From Fermentibacter danicus (GTDB lineage: Bacteria; Fermentibacterota; Fermentibacteria; Fermentibacterales; Fermentibacteraceae): a stretch of DNA of 64,000 nt. The stretch is from contig LKHB01000057.1 of NCBI GenBank assembly GCA_001618615.1, forward strand, positions 1 through 64,000. The letters are read 5' to 3'. Positions 43,505-53,149 of this stretch are shown here, one piece after another. Position numbers and translations under genes: made by a program. How positions within the stretch are numbered: the first letter of the stretch is position 1; each line of letters opens with the position of its first letter. The notes beneath the pieces are model-generated. The model did no database searches and was not told where the DNA came from. It saw only the letters and a list, made by a program, of their open reading frames with translations.

Positions 43505-44932
43505 CTATATGTTGAAGTAGAGGAAGTGTTCGATCGGATGAGGGTTTCCCCTCAGCATTGCGGTCTCCTCCCTCTTTACCTCTACATACGCGTCTATGAA
43601 ATCCGGCTCGAACACTCCGTCCCGCTCCAGGAACTCCCTGTCATCCTCGAGGCTGTCCAACGCCTCGTCGAGACTCGTGGGGAGGACCGGAAGTCCGGAA
43701 TCGTCGTATCCGGGAGCGAAGACGTTGTCGTCTATGGGGCCGAATCCCATCTCCTCCGGCTTCATGTCCTTCCTGATGCCGTCGATGACGGCCATCAGGA
43801 TCGAGGCCATGCTGAGATAGGGATTGCCGGAGCCGTCCGGCACCCTGTACTCGAACCGCATCGACTCGGCGGTGCGGGCGTAGGCCGGCACCCTGATCGC
43901 GGCGCTCCTGTTGGCGCCGGAGAAGAACCTGTAGACGGGCGCCTCCATGTTCGGGACGAGCCTGTGGTAGCTGTTTATGGAGGGGTTTGTGAAGGCGCAG
44001 AGCGCTCGTGCATGGTGGAGTATCCCGGCGATGGCGCTGCGGGCCATGCCGCTCAGGCGGCAGTAGCCGTCCTCGCTGTAGAAGACCCTCTCCTCGCCGT
44101 TCAGGAAGAACAGGTGGAAGTGCATCCCGTTCCCCGGCTCGCCCTTGATCGGCTTGGGCATGAAGGTCGCAGCCAGGTTGTGCTTGAGGGCGACGTTACG
44201 GATTATGTGCTTTGTGATCATCACGTTGTCGGCCGAGCTGAGGAACGGGGCGAAATCGACCTCCACCTCCACCTGGCCCATTCGGCCGGCCTCGTGGTGG
44301 TGGTATTTCACCTGTATCCCCGCCGCCGCCATCAGGGAGGCGATCTCCGCCCTGATGTCGTGCAGGCTGTCCACCGGGAACATCCTGTGGTAGGCGCTCG
44401 CGGTCTGGTGGAAAAGCCCCAGCGACTCGGGACAGGAAGCGTTTCTGTAGCTCTCGATGCTTCCCAGCTCGAACCCGGTCCTGCAGGGATCGTTACAGAA
44501 GTCCGCCTTGTCGAAGAGGTAGAACTCGAACTCGGGCGCCCAGAAGCTCTCGGTAGCCAGCCCGGAATCCCTGAGAAGATCCTGGGCCTTCCTCGCTACG
44601 CCCCTCGGATCCCTGGAGTAGGGCCTGCCCGTGTCGGGATGCACGATGTCGGCGATCAGACCGAGAGTGGGGTGTCTGGTGAAGGGATCGTCGAAGACCC
44701 GACGGGGGTCGGGGACCAGCGCCAGATCGCCCGCTTCGATCGGAGTCATGGCCGACAGGGTGGATCCGTCGAAGCCGACCCCGCGTGTGAACAGATCGGG
44801 CTTGATGCTCTTCGCCGAAAGAGTGACGTGACGCCAGCATCCGAGAACATCCGAGAATCTTATGTCGACTTCCTCGTAACCGCCCTCGGCAATCTTCTTG
44901 AGGAGCATCTGGACTATCCCAGCCGCTGTCAC
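43505..44932 (-). CDS. glnA: glutamine synthetase type I
   Basis: Makes glutamine from glutamate, ammonia and ATP. It has 475 residues. The N-terminal beta-grasp contains FDGST, and the catalytic motifs are APEFEFYLFD, QVEVEVDFAP, NGMHFHLFFLNG and NPSINSYHRLVPN with NRSAAIRVP. At the position of the adenylylated Tyr (NLYEL in enterobacteria) it reads NVFAP (about 404), so covalent adenylylation is not possible there. The GTG start overlaps the ispG stop. Confidence 0.93.
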   Translation of the reverse strand: MTAAGIVQMLLKKIAEGGYEEVDIRFSDVLGCWRHVTLSAKSIKPDLFTRGVGFDGSTLSAMTPIEAGDLALVPDPRRVFDDPFTRHPTLGLIADIVHPDTGRPYSRDPRGVARKAQDLLRDSGLATESFWAPEFEFYLFDKADFCNDPCRTGFELGSIESYRNASCPESLGLFHQTASAYHRMFPVDSLHDIRAEIASLMAAAGIQVKYHHHEAGRMGQVEVEVDFAPFLSSADNVMITKHIIRNVALKHNLAATFMPKPIKGEPGNGMHFHLFFLNGEERVFYSEDGYCRLSGMARSAIAGILHHARALCAFTNPSINSYHRLVPNMEAPVYRFFSGANRSAAIRVPAYARTAESMRFEYRVPDGSGNPYLSMASILMAVIDGIRKDMKPEEMGFGPIDDNVFAPGYDDSGLPVLPTSLDEALDSLEDDREFLERDGVFEPDFIDAYVEVKREETAMLRGNPHPIEHFLYFNI

Positions 44933-46011
44933 CTTGCCGGACCTCCCTGTTTTTCTGCAAACCTGGAGAGTTCATGTTCGAGCCTGGAACGAATTTCACC
45001 GGGCTGGACCGTTCCCGGCAGCCTGCGACCGCCTTCGAAGAGGATCATGCCCGCAGGGCTGCCTATGACTGCGAAATCCGCCTCCCGGGCCTCGCCCGGG
45101 CCGTTCACCTCGCAACCCATCACGGCGACGGTAAAATCTCCCCTGATACGCCTGAGGATTCCCGACAGCTCCCCGGCGATCCCCGCGACATCTATCCTGG
45201 TTCTGGCGCATGTCGGGCAGCTCACGAGCCTGGGATGGATGCGGCCGAGCCCCAGGGAGGACAGGATCTCCCACGCGACGAAGGGCTCGTCCTCCGGTGG
45301 GCCCGACAGTGAAACCCTGATGGTGTCGCCGATGCCCCGCGCGAGCAGCAGCCCGATCGCCACCGAGCTTCTCACGGCTCCTTCGAGAGACGGACCCGCC
45401 TCGGTCACCCCCAGATGCAGAGGGCGGTCGCATTCCCGGGCGGCCCTGAGGTTCGCCTCGACCGTCGTCATCGGATCGCTTGCCTTGAGCGAGATGACGG
45501 TATCGGTGAAACCCGTCTCCGCGAGGAGCAGCAGATGCCTCTCGGCCGCCGCCCAGAGCGCGTCGGCGCCGGTGCCGAGTTTCTCCCGGATGTGCCCCGG
45601 GATGCTTCCCGAGTTGATGCCGACACGTATGGGGATGCCCCTGGAGGCGGCCTTCTCCGCGAGAACCCGCACATCCGCGGGCCGCTGAATGTTTCCCGGG
45701 TTGATGCGGAGCTTGGCCACGCCGGCTTCGACGGCGGCGACAGCCAGATCGTGACGGAAGTGGATGTCGGCCACGATCGGCACCCCGCTCTCGGCGACGA
45801 TCCGATGGAGGGCGGCCGCCGAGGCTTCGTCGGGGACGGACACCCGGACTATCTGGGCGCCTGCTTCCACGAGGGAGCGTATCTGGGCGATCGTTGCGCC
45901 GGCGTCGGCGGTGGGAGTGTTGGTCATGGACTGGACCGAGATCGGGGCCCTCCCTCCGATCCGCACGGACCCGACCGTGACGCTCCTGCACCGTCTTCTT
46001 CGTATCCTCAT
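44929..46011 (-). CDS. ispG: (E)-4-hydroxy-3-methylbut-2-enyl-diphosphate synthase IspG (GcpE)
   Basis: MEP-pathway enzyme, 360 residues from ATG 46011. The TIM-barrel part has PISVQSMTNTPTAD and PIVADIHFRHDLA, followed by the Fe-S domain with cluster Cys in VSCPTCARTRID and MGCEVNGPGEA. It is the single-module bacterial form. ATG overlaps the prmC stop (ATGA), and the end overlaps the glnA start. Confidence 0.95.
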   Translation of the reverse strand: MRIRRRRCRSVTVGSVRIGGRAPISVQSMTNTPTADAGATIAQIRSLVEAGAQIVRVSVPDEASAAALHRIVAESGVPIVADIHFRHDLAVAAVEAGVAKLRINPGNIQRPADVRVLAEKAASRGIPIRVGINSGSIPGHIREKLGTGADALWAAAERHLLLLAETGFTDTVISLKASDPMTTVEANLRAARECDRPLHLGVTEAGPSLEGAVRSSVAIGLLLARGIGDTIRVSLSGPPEDEPFVAWEILSSLGLGRIHPRLVSCPTCARTRIDVAGIAGELSGILRRIRGDFTVAVMGCEVNGPGEAREADFAVIGSPAGMILFEGGRRLPGTVQPGEIRSRLEHELSRFAEKQGGPAR

Positions 46012-46847
46012 GTTCTCACTGCAGTAATCCAGCGTGGCCTCCCCGACAGATCCGCCCCGGCCCGGACCGAGGCCCATGTTCCAGCGGCGGACATCTCGTC
46101 GGCGAGAATCGCGGGCTGCCGCCCGGCGGCTTCCAGCGCGAGCACGCCCCCTCTTCGCAGGAGGCTGCCGGCTTCCTCGATGAGTCTTCGGATCAGGAGC
46201 ATCCCGTCGGGGCCTCCGTCCAGGGATTCGCGCGGATCCGCCAGCCGTACCTCCGGCTCGAGAGAGTCGATTTCATCGGTGGGTATGTATGGGAGATTCG
46301 CAACAATTCCGTCAAATCCAGCCCTGAAGGGACCGGTCAGGTCGCCGAGAATCCATAGGGGATCCGCGGGGGCGTGCAGGGCGGCGTTGCTGGAGGCGAG
46401 CGACAGCGCCCGCCGGGATATGTCGCAACCCGCCACTGTGCATTCCGGGAACTCGATCGCAAGGGTGATCGCGATGATCCCCGAGCCGGTGCCGACGTCG
46501 AGGAGTCTCGATGGCGACCCCGGAAGGCTGCTCAGGAAGGCCTCCACCGTCGCTTCGGTATCCTGGCGCGGTATCAGGGCGTCGGGGGACGAGAGGAATC
46601 TCCGGCCCATGAACCACGCCTCGCCCGTCACATGCTGGAGGGGAGTCCTGCCCGCCCTGGCGGCTGCGAGCGACAGAAACTCTTCGAGTCTGTCGGCCGG
46701 CAGAACGGAGGTTGCCGCCATGTGCATCTCGTAACGCTCCAGGCCGAGCACGCGCATGAGCAGGAGTTCGGAATCCACGGCCGGCTCACCGCATCCAGCC
46801 TCCCCGAGCATCCGGGCGGCGGTGCGGAGAGCATCTTTCACAGTCAT
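46008..46847 (-). CDS. prmC: peptide chain release factor N5-glutamine methyltransferase PrmC
   Basis: Methylates the Gln of the release-factor GGQ motif. It has 279 residues: a helical N-terminal domain, IPRQDTE (the PRPDTE-like motif), the SAM motif LLDVGTGSGIIAI, and NLPYIP in place of the usual NPPYIP. Encoded directly after its substrate prfA with overlapping stop/start. The Asn of the motif is kept, so activity is expected. Confidence 0.93.
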   Translation of the reverse strand: MTVKDALRTAARMLGEAGCGEPAVDSELLLMRVLGLERYEMHMAATSVLPADRLEEFLSLAAARAGRTPLQHVTGEAWFMGRRFLSSPDALIPRQDTEATVEAFLSSLPGSPSRLLDVGTGSGIIAITLAIEFPECTVAGCDISRRALSLASSNAALHAPADPLWILGDLTGPFRAGFDGIVANLPYIPTDEIDSLEPEVRLADPRESLDGGPDGMLLIRRLIEEAGSLLRRGGVLALEAAGRQPAILADEMSAAGTWASVRAGADLSGRPRWITAVRT

Positions 46848-47926
46848 GCCGGGTGGTGTCCGCCGGATGCGCGCTCCGCCATGAGCCTGTCCTGCTCGTA
46901 GGTTGTGAGGGCATCGATGATGGCGTCGAGATCGCCGGCCATGACCTGTTCGAGGTTGTGGACGGTGAGGTGGATCCGGTGGTCGGTGACCCTGGACTGG
47001 GGGAAGTTGTAGGTGCGGATCTTCGCGCTCCTGTCACCGGAGCCCACCATGGACCGCCTCGTGGACGCCCTCTCCGATTCGGCCTCCTCCTGCATCATGG
47101 CGAGCAGCCTCGAGGCGAGAACCTTCATCGCCTTGGTCTTGTTCTTGTGCTGGCTCTTCTCGTCCTGGCAGGTCACGACCAGCCCGGACGGGATATGCGT
47201 GATCCTGACCGCGGAATCGGTCGTATTGACGCTCTGCCCTCCGGGACCGGTGGACCTGTAGACATCGACCTTCATGTCCTCCGGTCTGATGTCGATCTCG
47301 ACCTCCTCGGCCTCCGGAAGGACGGCCACCGTGCAGGCGGAGGTGTGTATCCTTCCCTGCGCCTCGGTTTCGGGCACCCTCTGAACCCGGTGAACCCCGG
47401 CCTCGTATTTCATCCGGCCATAGACCCCCTCGCCCGAGAGCGAGAAGGCTATCTCCTTGAAGCCGCCCTTCTCGGAAGGCCTGCTTCCGAGGACCTCCAC
47501 CCTCCAGCCGTTCCTGGAGGCGTAGGCCGAATACATCCGGAATACGTCCGCGGCGAAGAGGGCCGCCTCCTCGCCTCCGGTCCCTCCGCGAATCTCCACT
47601 ATTACGTTCCTGCCCTCGTTCTCGTCCCTGGGCAGGAGCATCCGCTTGAGTTTGTCCTCGAGCACCGCCCGGCGGCTCATAGCCTCCGGAAGCTCGCCCC
47701 TCGCCATCTCGGCCAGCTCGGCGTCGTCTCCTTCGGCGGCCTCCTCGAGTTCCGCGATCAGCGTTTTCAAGGAAGACAGGGACTCGATCGCCCCTCGTAT
47801 CCTGACAAGACAGGATCTCTCGGAAGACAGGGTTCTTATGGCCGAGGGACTCCTCTGCGTCTCCGGCCGGCACAACTGCTCGTCTATCTCGGCGATCCTC
47901 TCGAGGATGCCATGAAGTTCATTCAT
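46844..47926 (-). CDS. prfA: peptide chain release factor 1
   Basis: 360 residues. The RF1-type stop-codon motif is PET (in VQRVPETEAQGRIHTS), where PxT is the RF1 hallmark. The catalytic GGQ is in RSTGPGGQSVNTTDSAVRI. It reads UAA and UAG. It overlaps the DUF1385 gene's end by 8 nt and the prmC start by 4 nt in a conserved rpmE-DUF1385-prfA-prmC order. Confidence 0.96.
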   Translation of the reverse strand: MNELHGILERIAEIDEQLCRPETQRSPSAIRTLSSERSCLVRIRGAIESLSSLKTLIAELEEAAEGDDAELAEMARGELPEAMSRRAVLEDKLKRMLLPRDENEGRNVIVEIRGGTGGEEAALFAADVFRMYSAYASRNGWRVEVLGSRPSEKGGFKEIAFSLSGEGVYGRMKYEAGVHRVQRVPETEAQGRIHTSACTVAVLPEAEEVEIDIRPEDMKVDVYRSTGPGGQSVNTTDSAVRITHIPSGLVVTCQDEKSQHKNKTKAMKVLASRLLAMMQEEAESERASTRRSMVGSGDRSAKIRTYNFPQSRVTDHRIHLTVHNLEQVMAGDLDAIIDALTTYEQDRLMAERASGGHHPA

Positions 47927-48896
47927 CGGAGACCGCCATCGTCACTCCGGGGCCCGGATCCTCTCCCATGGCCAGGCGGAGGGCTGCAACGGCGACTTCG
48001 ACCTCGGCCCTGCCTGCCTTCCGCGTGGTGAAACGCTGCAGCAGGAGCCCGGGCCAGGCCATGGCACGCGCCAGCTTCGACCTTTCGAGATTCCTGTCGA
48101 CCAGTCTGAGTATCTCATAGGAGAATCCCATCACGACGGGGAGAAGGGGGAGATGGTAAAGCGTGCGCCAGTGGGCCGCAGGCTGTCTGTCCAGGACGAA
48201 GGCCACTCCGGCGTCCAACATCGCGTAGAACACGACGGACATGAGCATGACAAGGAAAAGGAAGCTGGTACCGCAGCGCTGGTGTCTGGGGTCCTGGTTC
48301 TCACCAGCCGCCACGAGGTCCGACGCGCCGCTCTCCCAGGCGTGGATCGTCTGATGCTCGGCTCCGTGGAAAGTGAAGACCCTGCGGATCTCCGGGATCA
48401 GTGAGATGCCCGCCACGTAGGCGAAGAAGCCGACTATTCTCGTGCAGCCGGCGACGAGGTTTATCACGAAGTGCTTGTCGCTCACGAGCATCCCGAGACG
48501 GATGGGGAGCCAGCCGAAAATGACCAGCGCGGCAGCCGCCGCGATCACGGTCGAGAGGGTGGACTCGCCCCGTCCCTCCTTCCCTGAACCGGTGGACTGG
48601 GGGACCACCGCCTCCGCGGACCAGTTGAGGGCCGTCATCCCCATTCTCAGCGAATCGATCAGGGAGGCGGCTCCTCTGAAGACAGGCTTCTTCCAGATGG
48701 GGTTCCGTGATGAGAGCGGCTTCACATCGAGGATCCGGCCGGTTATCGAACCGTCGGGCATGCGGACCGCCACGGCGGCCCTTGTGGAGGACCGCATCAT
48801 CACGCCCTCGATTACGGCTTGGCCTCCGGCCTTCTCGAGCGAGCCGGGACGGACGCACGCCTCTGGCGTGAGTGAAGTACCGCCGTTTTCAGCCAT
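47919..48896 (-). CDS. DUF1385 family membrane protein
   Basis: 325 residues. The family signature GGQAVIEGVMMR lies near the N terminus, with FRGAASLIDSLRMGM after it. About four membrane segments lie between 110 and 270. The FTFHGAEHQTIHAWE and RCGTSFLFLVMLMS motifs are typical. The family is nearly always found beside rpmE and prfA and its function is unknown. Start ATG 48896. Confidence 0.9.
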   Translation of the reverse strand: MAENGGTSLTPEACVRPGSLEKAGGQAVIEGVMMRSSTRAAVAVRMPDGSITGRILDVKPLSSRNPIWKKPVFRGAASLIDSLRMGMTALNWSAEAVVPQSTGSGKEGRGESTLSTVIAAAAALVIFGWLPIRLGMLVSDKHFVINLVAGCTRIVGFFAYVAGISLIPEIRRVFTFHGAEHQTIHAWESGASDLVAAGENQDPRHQRCGTSFLFLVMLMSVVFYAMLDAGVAFVLDRQPAAHWRTLYHLPLLPVVMGFSYEILRLVDRNLERSKLARAMAWPGLLLQRFTTRKAGRAEVEVAVAALRLAMGEDPGPGVTMAVSDE

Positions 48897-48935
48897 TGAC
48901 TCCAGAATGCCGGACCTGCCCGGCGGGGGAGGGGG

Positions 48936-49151
48936 CTACTTCCCGGTGTCTTCCTTGCGGCCGTATTTCCTGTTGTACTTGTCGACCATGCCAGCCGAGT
49001 CGATCAGCTTCTGCTTGCCCGTATAGAATGGGTGGCAGCTCGAGCAGATGTCGAACTTCACGTCTCCGGATGTCGACCGGGTATGGATCACGTTGCCGCA
49101 TGCACACGAGAACACGGCCTTTTCGTACTTCGGATGGATGTCCTTCTTCAA
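48936..49151 (-). CDS. rpmE: 50S ribosomal protein L31 (zinc-containing type)
   Basis: 71 residues beginning MKKDIHPKYEKAVFSCACGN. The zinc-ligand pairs CxC and CSSC(H) are kept, so this is the Zn2+-bound paralogue rather than the Zn-independent YtiA type. FYTGKQKLID is conserved. It follows rho by 48 nt on the same strand. Confidence 0.95.
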   Translation of the reverse strand: MKKDIHPKYEKAVFSCACGNVIHTRSTSGDVKFDICSSCHPFYTGKQKLIDSAGMVDKYNRKYGRKEDTGK

Positions 49152-49199
49152 GTCGGGCGCTCCTTCTTATGGATTCAAAGTCTTATGGGATGCGGGGCA

Positions 49200-50480
49200 T
49201 CATTGGGACATGCTTGCCATCGCGTCAAGGAATCTCTTGTTGGACTTGTGCTGGGAAATCTGTTTCTTCAGAAGTTCCATGGCCTCGACCGGATTGAGAT
49301 CGACCAGGATCTTGCGCATGATCCAGACCTTGCTGAGGATGTCCTCGTCGAGCAGGAGTTCCTCGCGCCTAGTGCCGGACTTGGTGATGTCTATGGCCGG
49401 GAAGACTCTGCGGTCGGCAAGGCGGCGGTCCAGCACTATCTCGCTGTTGCCGGTGCCCTTGAACTCCTCGAAGATGACCTCGTCCATCCTGCTGCCGGTG
49501 TCGACCAGAGCGGTGCCCACGATGGTCAGGCTTCCGCCCTCCTCGACCTTCCGCGCTGCGCCGAAGAACCTCTTCGGCCGCTGAAGGGCGTTGGAGTCCA
49601 CGCCGCCGGACAGGATCTTGCCGGAGTGGGGGATGACCGTGTTGTTCGCCCTCGCCAGCCTTGTGATCGAGTCGAGGAGGATCACCACGTCGTGCCCGCT
49701 CTCCACCATCCTCTTGGCCTTTTCGAGAACGATGTCCGCGACCTGCACGTGCCGCTTCGGCGCCTCGTCGAAGGTCGAGCTTATCACTTCGCCCTTCACG
49801 TTGCGCTTCATGTCCGTGACCTCCTCCGGCCTCTCGTCGATGAGCAGTACGATGAGTACGACCTCGGGATGGTTGATGGCTATGCTGTTGGCTATGTGCT
49901 GAAGGAGGATGGTCTTGCCGGCGCGGGGAGGCGATACGATCAGGGCTCGCTGGCCCTTGCCCAGAGGAGTCAGCAGGTCCATTATGCGGCCGCTGTACTC
50001 CTCGGAGTCGTGCTCCAGTATGAACCGTTCGTTCGGGTAGTACGGCGTGAGTTCGTCGAAGTTGCGCCTGGTTCTCGCGAGGTCGGGGCTCTTCTGGTTT
50101 ACGGTTTCCACCCGGAGGAGAGCGAGGTATTTCTCTCCCTCCTTGGGCTGCCTCACCTGGCCCGATATCGTGTCTCCGGTGAGGAGGCCGAATCTCTTTA
50201 TCTGAGAGGGTGATACGTATATGTCGTTGGTTCCGGGGAGATAGTTGGAATCCGCGCCGCGGAGGAAGCCGTATCCCTCGGGGAGGGTTTCCAGAACGCC
50301 CGTTGCGAATTCGAGGCCGTTCTTCTCGGTCTGACTCTCGAGCATCATCTGGATGAGATCGCGCTTCCTGGAGCCCGCGATGCCCTTGATCTCCATGCTC
50401 TTTGCCATGGCCTGGAGTTCGACCAGCGTCTTGCTCTCGAGATCGGACAGGGAATGACCGTCGAGCGGCTTCTCTACCAT
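49200..50480 (-). CDS. rho: transcription termination factor Rho
   Basis: 426 residues from ATG 50480 (AGAGGAAC just upstream). The N-terminal Rho_N helical domain (LESKTLVELQAMAKSMEIKG) precedes the RNA-binding OSB fold with EGYGFLRGADSNYLPGTNDI. The ATPase motor has Walker A SPPRAGKTILLQ, VLLIDERPEEVTDM, the Q-loop and the R-loop. Hairpins in this window often lack T runs, which agrees with reliance on Rho. Confidence 0.97.
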   Translation of the reverse strand: MVEKPLDGHSLSDLESKTLVELQAMAKSMEIKGIAGSRKRDLIQMMLESQTEKNGLEFATGVLETLPEGYGFLRGADSNYLPGTNDIYVSPSQIKRFGLLTGDTISGQVRQPKEGEKYLALLRVETVNQKSPDLARTRRNFDELTPYYPNERFILEHDSEEYSGRIMDLLTPLGKGQRALIVSPPRAGKTILLQHIANSIAINHPEVVLIVLLIDERPEEVTDMKRNVKGEVISSTFDEAPKRHVQVADIVLEKAKRMVESGHDVVILLDSITRLARANNTVIPHSGKILSGGVDSNALQRPKRFFGAARKVEEGGSLTIVGTALVDTGSRMDEVIFEEFKGTGNSEIVLDRRLADRRVFPAIDITKSGTRREELLLDEDILSKVWIMRKILVDLNPVEAMELLKKQISQHKSNKRFLDAMASMSQ

Positions 50481-50758
50481 AGTTCCTCTATCGTTTCGGG
50501 TGTCGGATTGAATTGGGAGCGTTCGCCTTCCCCGGGCCAGCCTCGGGAACCGCAACCTGTCTGAACATATCATCGATCTGGCAAGCAGTTACAGAATAGA
50601 GCAGACCGGAAAGCAATCGATACATTGTCCCAAGCCCGCACCCCGTCAAGTCCTTGAGACATGGAGGCTGCATCCGTGCTGCCGGTCTGCCGGGGATTCG
50701 ACATAGTCGCTCCATCGGGAGGGGTGCAGAATTTGGACCAGATTTTAAAAGCGATCTG

Positions 50759-52360
50759 ATGAAACTGGCGAAGTGGAGTCCGGTGCGAGTGGCGGCGGTG
50801 GCCGCGGGGCTGCTCGTCGCAGTGGGCTCTTCCGTATGGGCTCTGGAGGCGGAGGCCGACGGCGGGCCCGGTGCCGCGATGTGGGCCGCCTCGGCCCTGC
50901 TCGCGGCTGCAGCAGCCTCCGTCGTGTTCCGGGAGCAAAGGTCCGGCGGCGCCCCGTCCTGGCCCCGGACGCTGACGGCGGCCCTCCTGTGCTTCTCGGC
51001 CGTCAGGCTGTCCGGCGGATACGGAGCATTATCGGCTCCGCTCTACCTGGTCCTCCTGGCCTGGATGGCCCACCCCGCCGTCGATGGCCCGGCTCTGGAG
51101 ACGGGGGCGACGCTCGGCCTCCTGGAGGGGCTGTTCCCGCTTCTGTCCGGCAGGCTCCTCTCCCCCGACCTCATGAGCCGCGTGGCCGCCGGCGCGATAC
51201 CATTCATCACTCTGCCCGCCTCCGCAGCCGTCTTCGAATGGATGGCCCGGGGACGGGTGCACGGCCTTTCCGGAAGGACGGGCGAAGCCGCGACGGAAAC
51301 CGGATCTTCCGCCTCCGGAGAATCCTCCGGTCTCATCGAGCGGACTTCCGGATTCGTCAGGACGCTGGCCCGGGCGGGGAACCTGGGCGGGGCCATACAC
51401 GTCACAGCCGTCTGGCTGGCCGACTCCGGAAGCGATCTCACCGTGACCGTGGGGCTGCTGTCCTCCGACGGGGAGAGTCTCGATGTCTACGAATCCCTGG
51501 GGCCGCTCTCGTCGGGCAGGGTAGGGGGAAACTTCGACCTGGAGGGCTCCGTGGCGGGATGGACCATTAAGAGCCGGAAGTCGGTATCCCGCGACGGACT
51601 CGCCGGCGGCGGGCGCCCGGTCACCACCCTCTCCCGGACGGATCCCTCCTCCTCCAGGTGCGGCAGTTGTTCCGCCGCTCCTCTCACGATCTCGGACAGG
51701 AGCATCGGGATGATCCTGGTCGAATCCCCTGTGGAGGACGGGACGGGTCCACTGATCGCGGAGGCGCTGGAGGTCTCGTCGAGCCTCCTCGGCCTGGCGA
51801 TCGAGAAGATCCTGCTGCGCGAGCAGAAGAGGGATCTCGAAACTCGCGAAGGACTTACGGGGCTCCAGCGCCTCCCGGACTTCATGGACTTCGTCCGGAG
51901 GACGTCCAGGGACGTTTACAGGTTCGGCCGCAGCATGGCCCTTTTCGTCGTGGGGATCGACTCGCTCGAGGAGGTCAATTCCTCGCTCGGCTACAGGAGC
52001 GGTGACAGGCTTCTCAAGGTCTGCGCGGACTGCCTGTCCGGCATCGCCGGGCCGGACGCCGCCGTCACCCGGCTCTCCGGAGCCAAGTTCGCGGTCTGCA
52101 TGCCGGGCATGGACCAGGCCGCCGCCGAAGCCTTCGCCGAGAGCGCCATGAGGAGCTTCGCCTCCCTGCGGGTGAGTTGCGGATCCGACGAAGTCTCTCC
52201 CCGGGTGGTGATCGGAGGTGCGGTGACCAGGAACGAGAGAAGGGTGGAGGCCCTCTGCGGCGAGGCTTCCAGAGCCATGGCCGGGGCGAGGTCTCTGCCC
52301 GCAGGATTCCAGGTCACCGTTCTCCTGGCCGTCCCGGGGCAGGGAGGGGCGAGGCCGTGA
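50759..52360 (+). CDS. membrane GAF/GGDEF-like protein with degenerate GGDEF site
   Basis: 533 residues. The N-terminal half has about five to six membrane segments (to about residue 165). A GAF-like region (about 200-360) contains a CGSC pair. The C-terminal domain is GGDEF-like, with FVVGIDSLEEVNSSLGYRSG then DRLLKVCADCL. The signature loop reads SGAKF instead of GGDEF, so diguanylate cyclase activity is not expected. Start ATG 50759, with no strong ribosome binding site. It is coupled to the VanZ-like gene by GTGA. Confidence 0.75.
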   Translation: MKLAKWSPVRVAAVAAGLLVAVGSSVWALEAEADGGPGAAMWAASALLAAAAASVVFREQRSGGAPSWPRTLTAALLCFSAVRLSGGYGALSAPLYLVLLAWMAHPAVDGPALETGATLGLLEGLFPLLSGRLLSPDLMSRVAAGAIPFITLPASAAVFEWMARGRVHGLSGRTGEAATETGSSASGESSGLIERTSGFVRTLARAGNLGGAIHVTAVWLADSGSDLTVTVGLLSSDGESLDVYESLGPLSSGRVGGNFDLEGSVAGWTIKSRKSVSRDGLAGGGRPVTTLSRTDPSSSRCGSCSAAPLTISDRSIGMILVESPVEDGTGPLIAEALEVSSSLLGLAIEKILLREQKRDLETREGLTGLQRLPDFMDFVRRTSRDVYRFGRSMALFVVGIDSLEEVNSSLGYRSGDRLLKVCADCLSGIAGPDAAVTRLSGAKFAVCMPGMDQAAAEAFAESAMRSFASLRVSCGSDEVSPRVVIGGAVTRNERRVEALCGEASRAMAGARSLPAGFQVTVLLAVPGQGGARP

Positions 52361-52758
52361 AGACGCTGTATCGACTTCTGCTGGTCGCCATTCTCGTCAC
52401 AATCTGGGTGCTCAGCGACGATCCCGCCCCGACTCTGCTGCCGCCTCTCTTCCCCTATCAGGACAAGCTGCTGCATTTCCTCGAGTATGCGGCCCTCGGT
52501 TTCGCCACGGGGCTCAACCTGGATCTGTTCAGGCGGTCCCGTGCCGCGGCCCTCGCGTTCGGGGTGATCTGGGCCGGTCTGGACGAAGTGCATCAGTCCT
52601 TCGTCCCCGGAAGGGACTGCTCGATCGGCGATTTCCTGGCTGATTGCGCAGGCCTGGCCGGCGGATTCGCGCTCTGCATCCTCATGGCGCGGAGGACTGG
52701 CCGACTGCGGATCGTTGAGCTTATGTTCCGGAAGAAACGGAATGAAAGCGGCTATTGA
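52357..52758 (+). CDS. VanZ-family membrane protein
   Basis: 133 residues, four predicted membrane helices. It has the family pattern DKLLHFLEYAALGF and DEVHQSFVPGRDCSIGDFLA followed by DCAG. VanZ-like proteins occur widely without any glycopeptide-resistance genes, so no resistance role is implied. GTG 52357 overlaps the preceding stop. Confidence 0.88.
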   Translation: MKTLYRLLLVAILVTIWVLSDDPAPTLLPPLFPYQDKLLHFLEYAALGFATGLNLDLFRRSRAAALAFGVIWAGLDEVHQSFVPGRDCSIGDFLADCAGLAGGFALCILMARRTGRLRIVELMFRKKRNESGY

Positions 52759-52866
52759 CACCGCTTCACCGTCGGGGTACGATCTTCATCCGACAGGGGT
52801 TGTTTTCATCTTTGTTCCAGGGTCCATCACAGTCATTTCAGACAAGTTGAGAGGAGGTTCCCGGAT

Positions 52867-53133
52867 ATGCTTAGATCCAGGACGATCTGGTTCTGCCTGG
52901 TCATCCTGAGCGTTTCCCTGCTTCTCTCCGCCTGCGGTCCGAGCGAGGCACAGATTCGTGCCAGGGACGAGGCGAGAAGCGCGGCGCTCGCAGCGGAAGC
53001 AAGGGCGGCTGCTCTGCAGACGGAGTACGCCGATCTGACAGAGTCCATTCCCCAGAAGGAAGCCCAGGTGCAGCGTCTCCAGGCCGAGCTTGCAGCGCTC
53101 CAGGCCGAGTATGCTGCTCTCGGCGGCCGCTAG
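52867..53133 (+). CDS. small coiled-coil lipoprotein
   Basis: 88 residues. Lipobox SLLLSACG near residue 23. The mature part is an Ala/Glu-rich coiled coil (ARDEARSAALAAEARAAALQ through LQAELAALQAEYAAL), similar in build to Lpp/Pal-type spacers. GAGGAGG lies about 10 nt before the ATG. It is probably cotranscribed with the LysM protein 16 nt downstream. Confidence 0.75.
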   Translation: MLRSRTIWFCLVILSVSLLLSACGPSEAQIRARDEARSAALAAEARAAALQTEYADLTESIPQKEAQVQRLQAELAALQAEYAALGGR

Positions 53134-53149
53134 GAAGGGAGGAACGACA

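Noticed and set aside
50660..50759. 32-codon ORF ending in TGATG overlap with the GGDEF-like gene
   Set aside because: No good ribosome binding site and no recognisable features. It could be a leader peptide but there is no support.
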